The notes under the pieces: generated by a model | Database searches by the model: none | What the model was told of the DNA's origin: nothing | What the model saw: only the letters and a program-made list of their open reading frames with translations | In this document: one piece after another, positions 5,277 to 5,397 of the stretch | How positions within the stretch are numbered: the first letter of the stretch is position 1 | Layout: each line of letters opens with the position of its first letter | Program-made: the position numbers and the translations under genes | From: a bacterium | GTDB taxonomy: Bacteria; SZUA-79; Acidulodesulfobacterales; Acidulodesulfobacteraceae | Direction of reading: 5' to 3' | Length of the DNA: 5,397 bases | Assembly: GCA_021794335.1 (NCBI GenBank) | Contig: JAJYQZ010000026.1 | Location: forward strand, 1-5,397

Positions 5277-5397
5277 ATGCCTGAAATTTTATCTCAAGAA
5301 GAAGTAAACGCCCTGCTGAGAGGAATATCTTCCGGTTCCATAGAAACCGAAAAACAGGAAGAGACCTCCGGCGTAAGGGCGTATGATTTGACATCTC
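5277..5397 (+). CDS. fliM: Flagellar motor switch protein FliM, N-terminal 40 codons (partial)
   Basis: FliM is a C-ring protein that binds phosphorylated CheY through its extreme N-terminus and sets the direction of flagellar rotation together with FliG and FliN. The visible start is MPEILSQEEVNALLRGISSG. The LSQEEVNALL segment is the conserved CheY-P-binding motif (LSQ-x-E-[IV]-[DN]-ALL), here with N in place of the usual D. After an acidic linker rich in E, V-RAYDLTS (residues 33-40) begins the conserved FliM core (normally YDLTS-x-x-R). The Shine-Dalgarno GACGGG (5265-5270) is 6 bases before ATG. The remaining roughly 280-300 residues expected for the family lie beyond the window. Confidence 0.93.
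   Translation, partial: MPEILSQEEVNALLRGISSGSIETEKQEETSGVRAYDLTS

Noticed and set aside
1..5397. CRISPR array, tRNA/rRNA genes, transposase or phage genes
   Set aside because: No regularly spaced direct repeats, no cloverleaf or rRNA segments, and no mobile-element proteins were seen on either strand; the window is filled by flagellar genes.

Overview
This window lies inside a flagellar gene cluster. Every protein-coding gene I can support is on the + strand. In order they are a probable flgD tail (window edge), flgE (hook protein), fliK (hook-length control), fliJ (export-apparatus stalk/chaperone), a MotE-like gene (signal peptide, coiled coil, MgtE-N-type domain), fliL (basal-body/stator-associated membrane protein) and the first 40 codons of fliM (C-ring switch protein, cut by the window end). 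No RNA gene, CRISPR array, transposase or integrase is visible.

The DNA is AT-rich, especially fliK, fliJ and the intergenic stretches; flgE is visibly richer in GC. The gene set, a well-formed sigma-54 (RpoN) type promoter before fliL, and the deltaproteobacterial-looking FliM N-terminus (ILSQEEVNALLRGIS) suggest a Gram-negative motile bacterium, perhaps a deltaproteobacterial-type or Nitrospirota-type lineage. That placement is an inference from pattern, not a demonstrated assignment.

Layout: 1-42 is the end of a reading frame resembling the FlgD C-terminus. The 43-237 spacer holds two unrelated perfect palindromes that look like dispersed intergenic repeats, then a strong Shine-Dalgarno for flgE (238-2001). 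After 56 bases comes fliK (2058-3608), whose first codons form a striking 12-bp perfect hairpin. fliJ (3620-4054) follows after 11 bases, and the MotE-like gene (4095-4475) after 40 bases. The 213-base spacer 4476-4688 carries a dyad symmetry, a sigma-54 promoter and a short leader inverted repeat ahead of fliL (4689-5252). fliM begins 24 bases later.

Functionally, the first block supports hook building: FlgD caps the growing hook, FlgE is its subunit, FliK measures its length and switches export specificity, and FliJ works with the FliI ATPase at the export gate. The MotE-like protein, FliL and FliM belong to the motor/stator side. The sigma-54 promoter probably starts a second transcription unit (fliL-fliM and onward). 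I see no wholly new system. The points most worth a second look are the fliK initiation hairpin, the RpoN promoter with its upstream dyad, the palindromic repeats before flgE, the enlarged low-charge hook protein, and the block-shuffled gene order.
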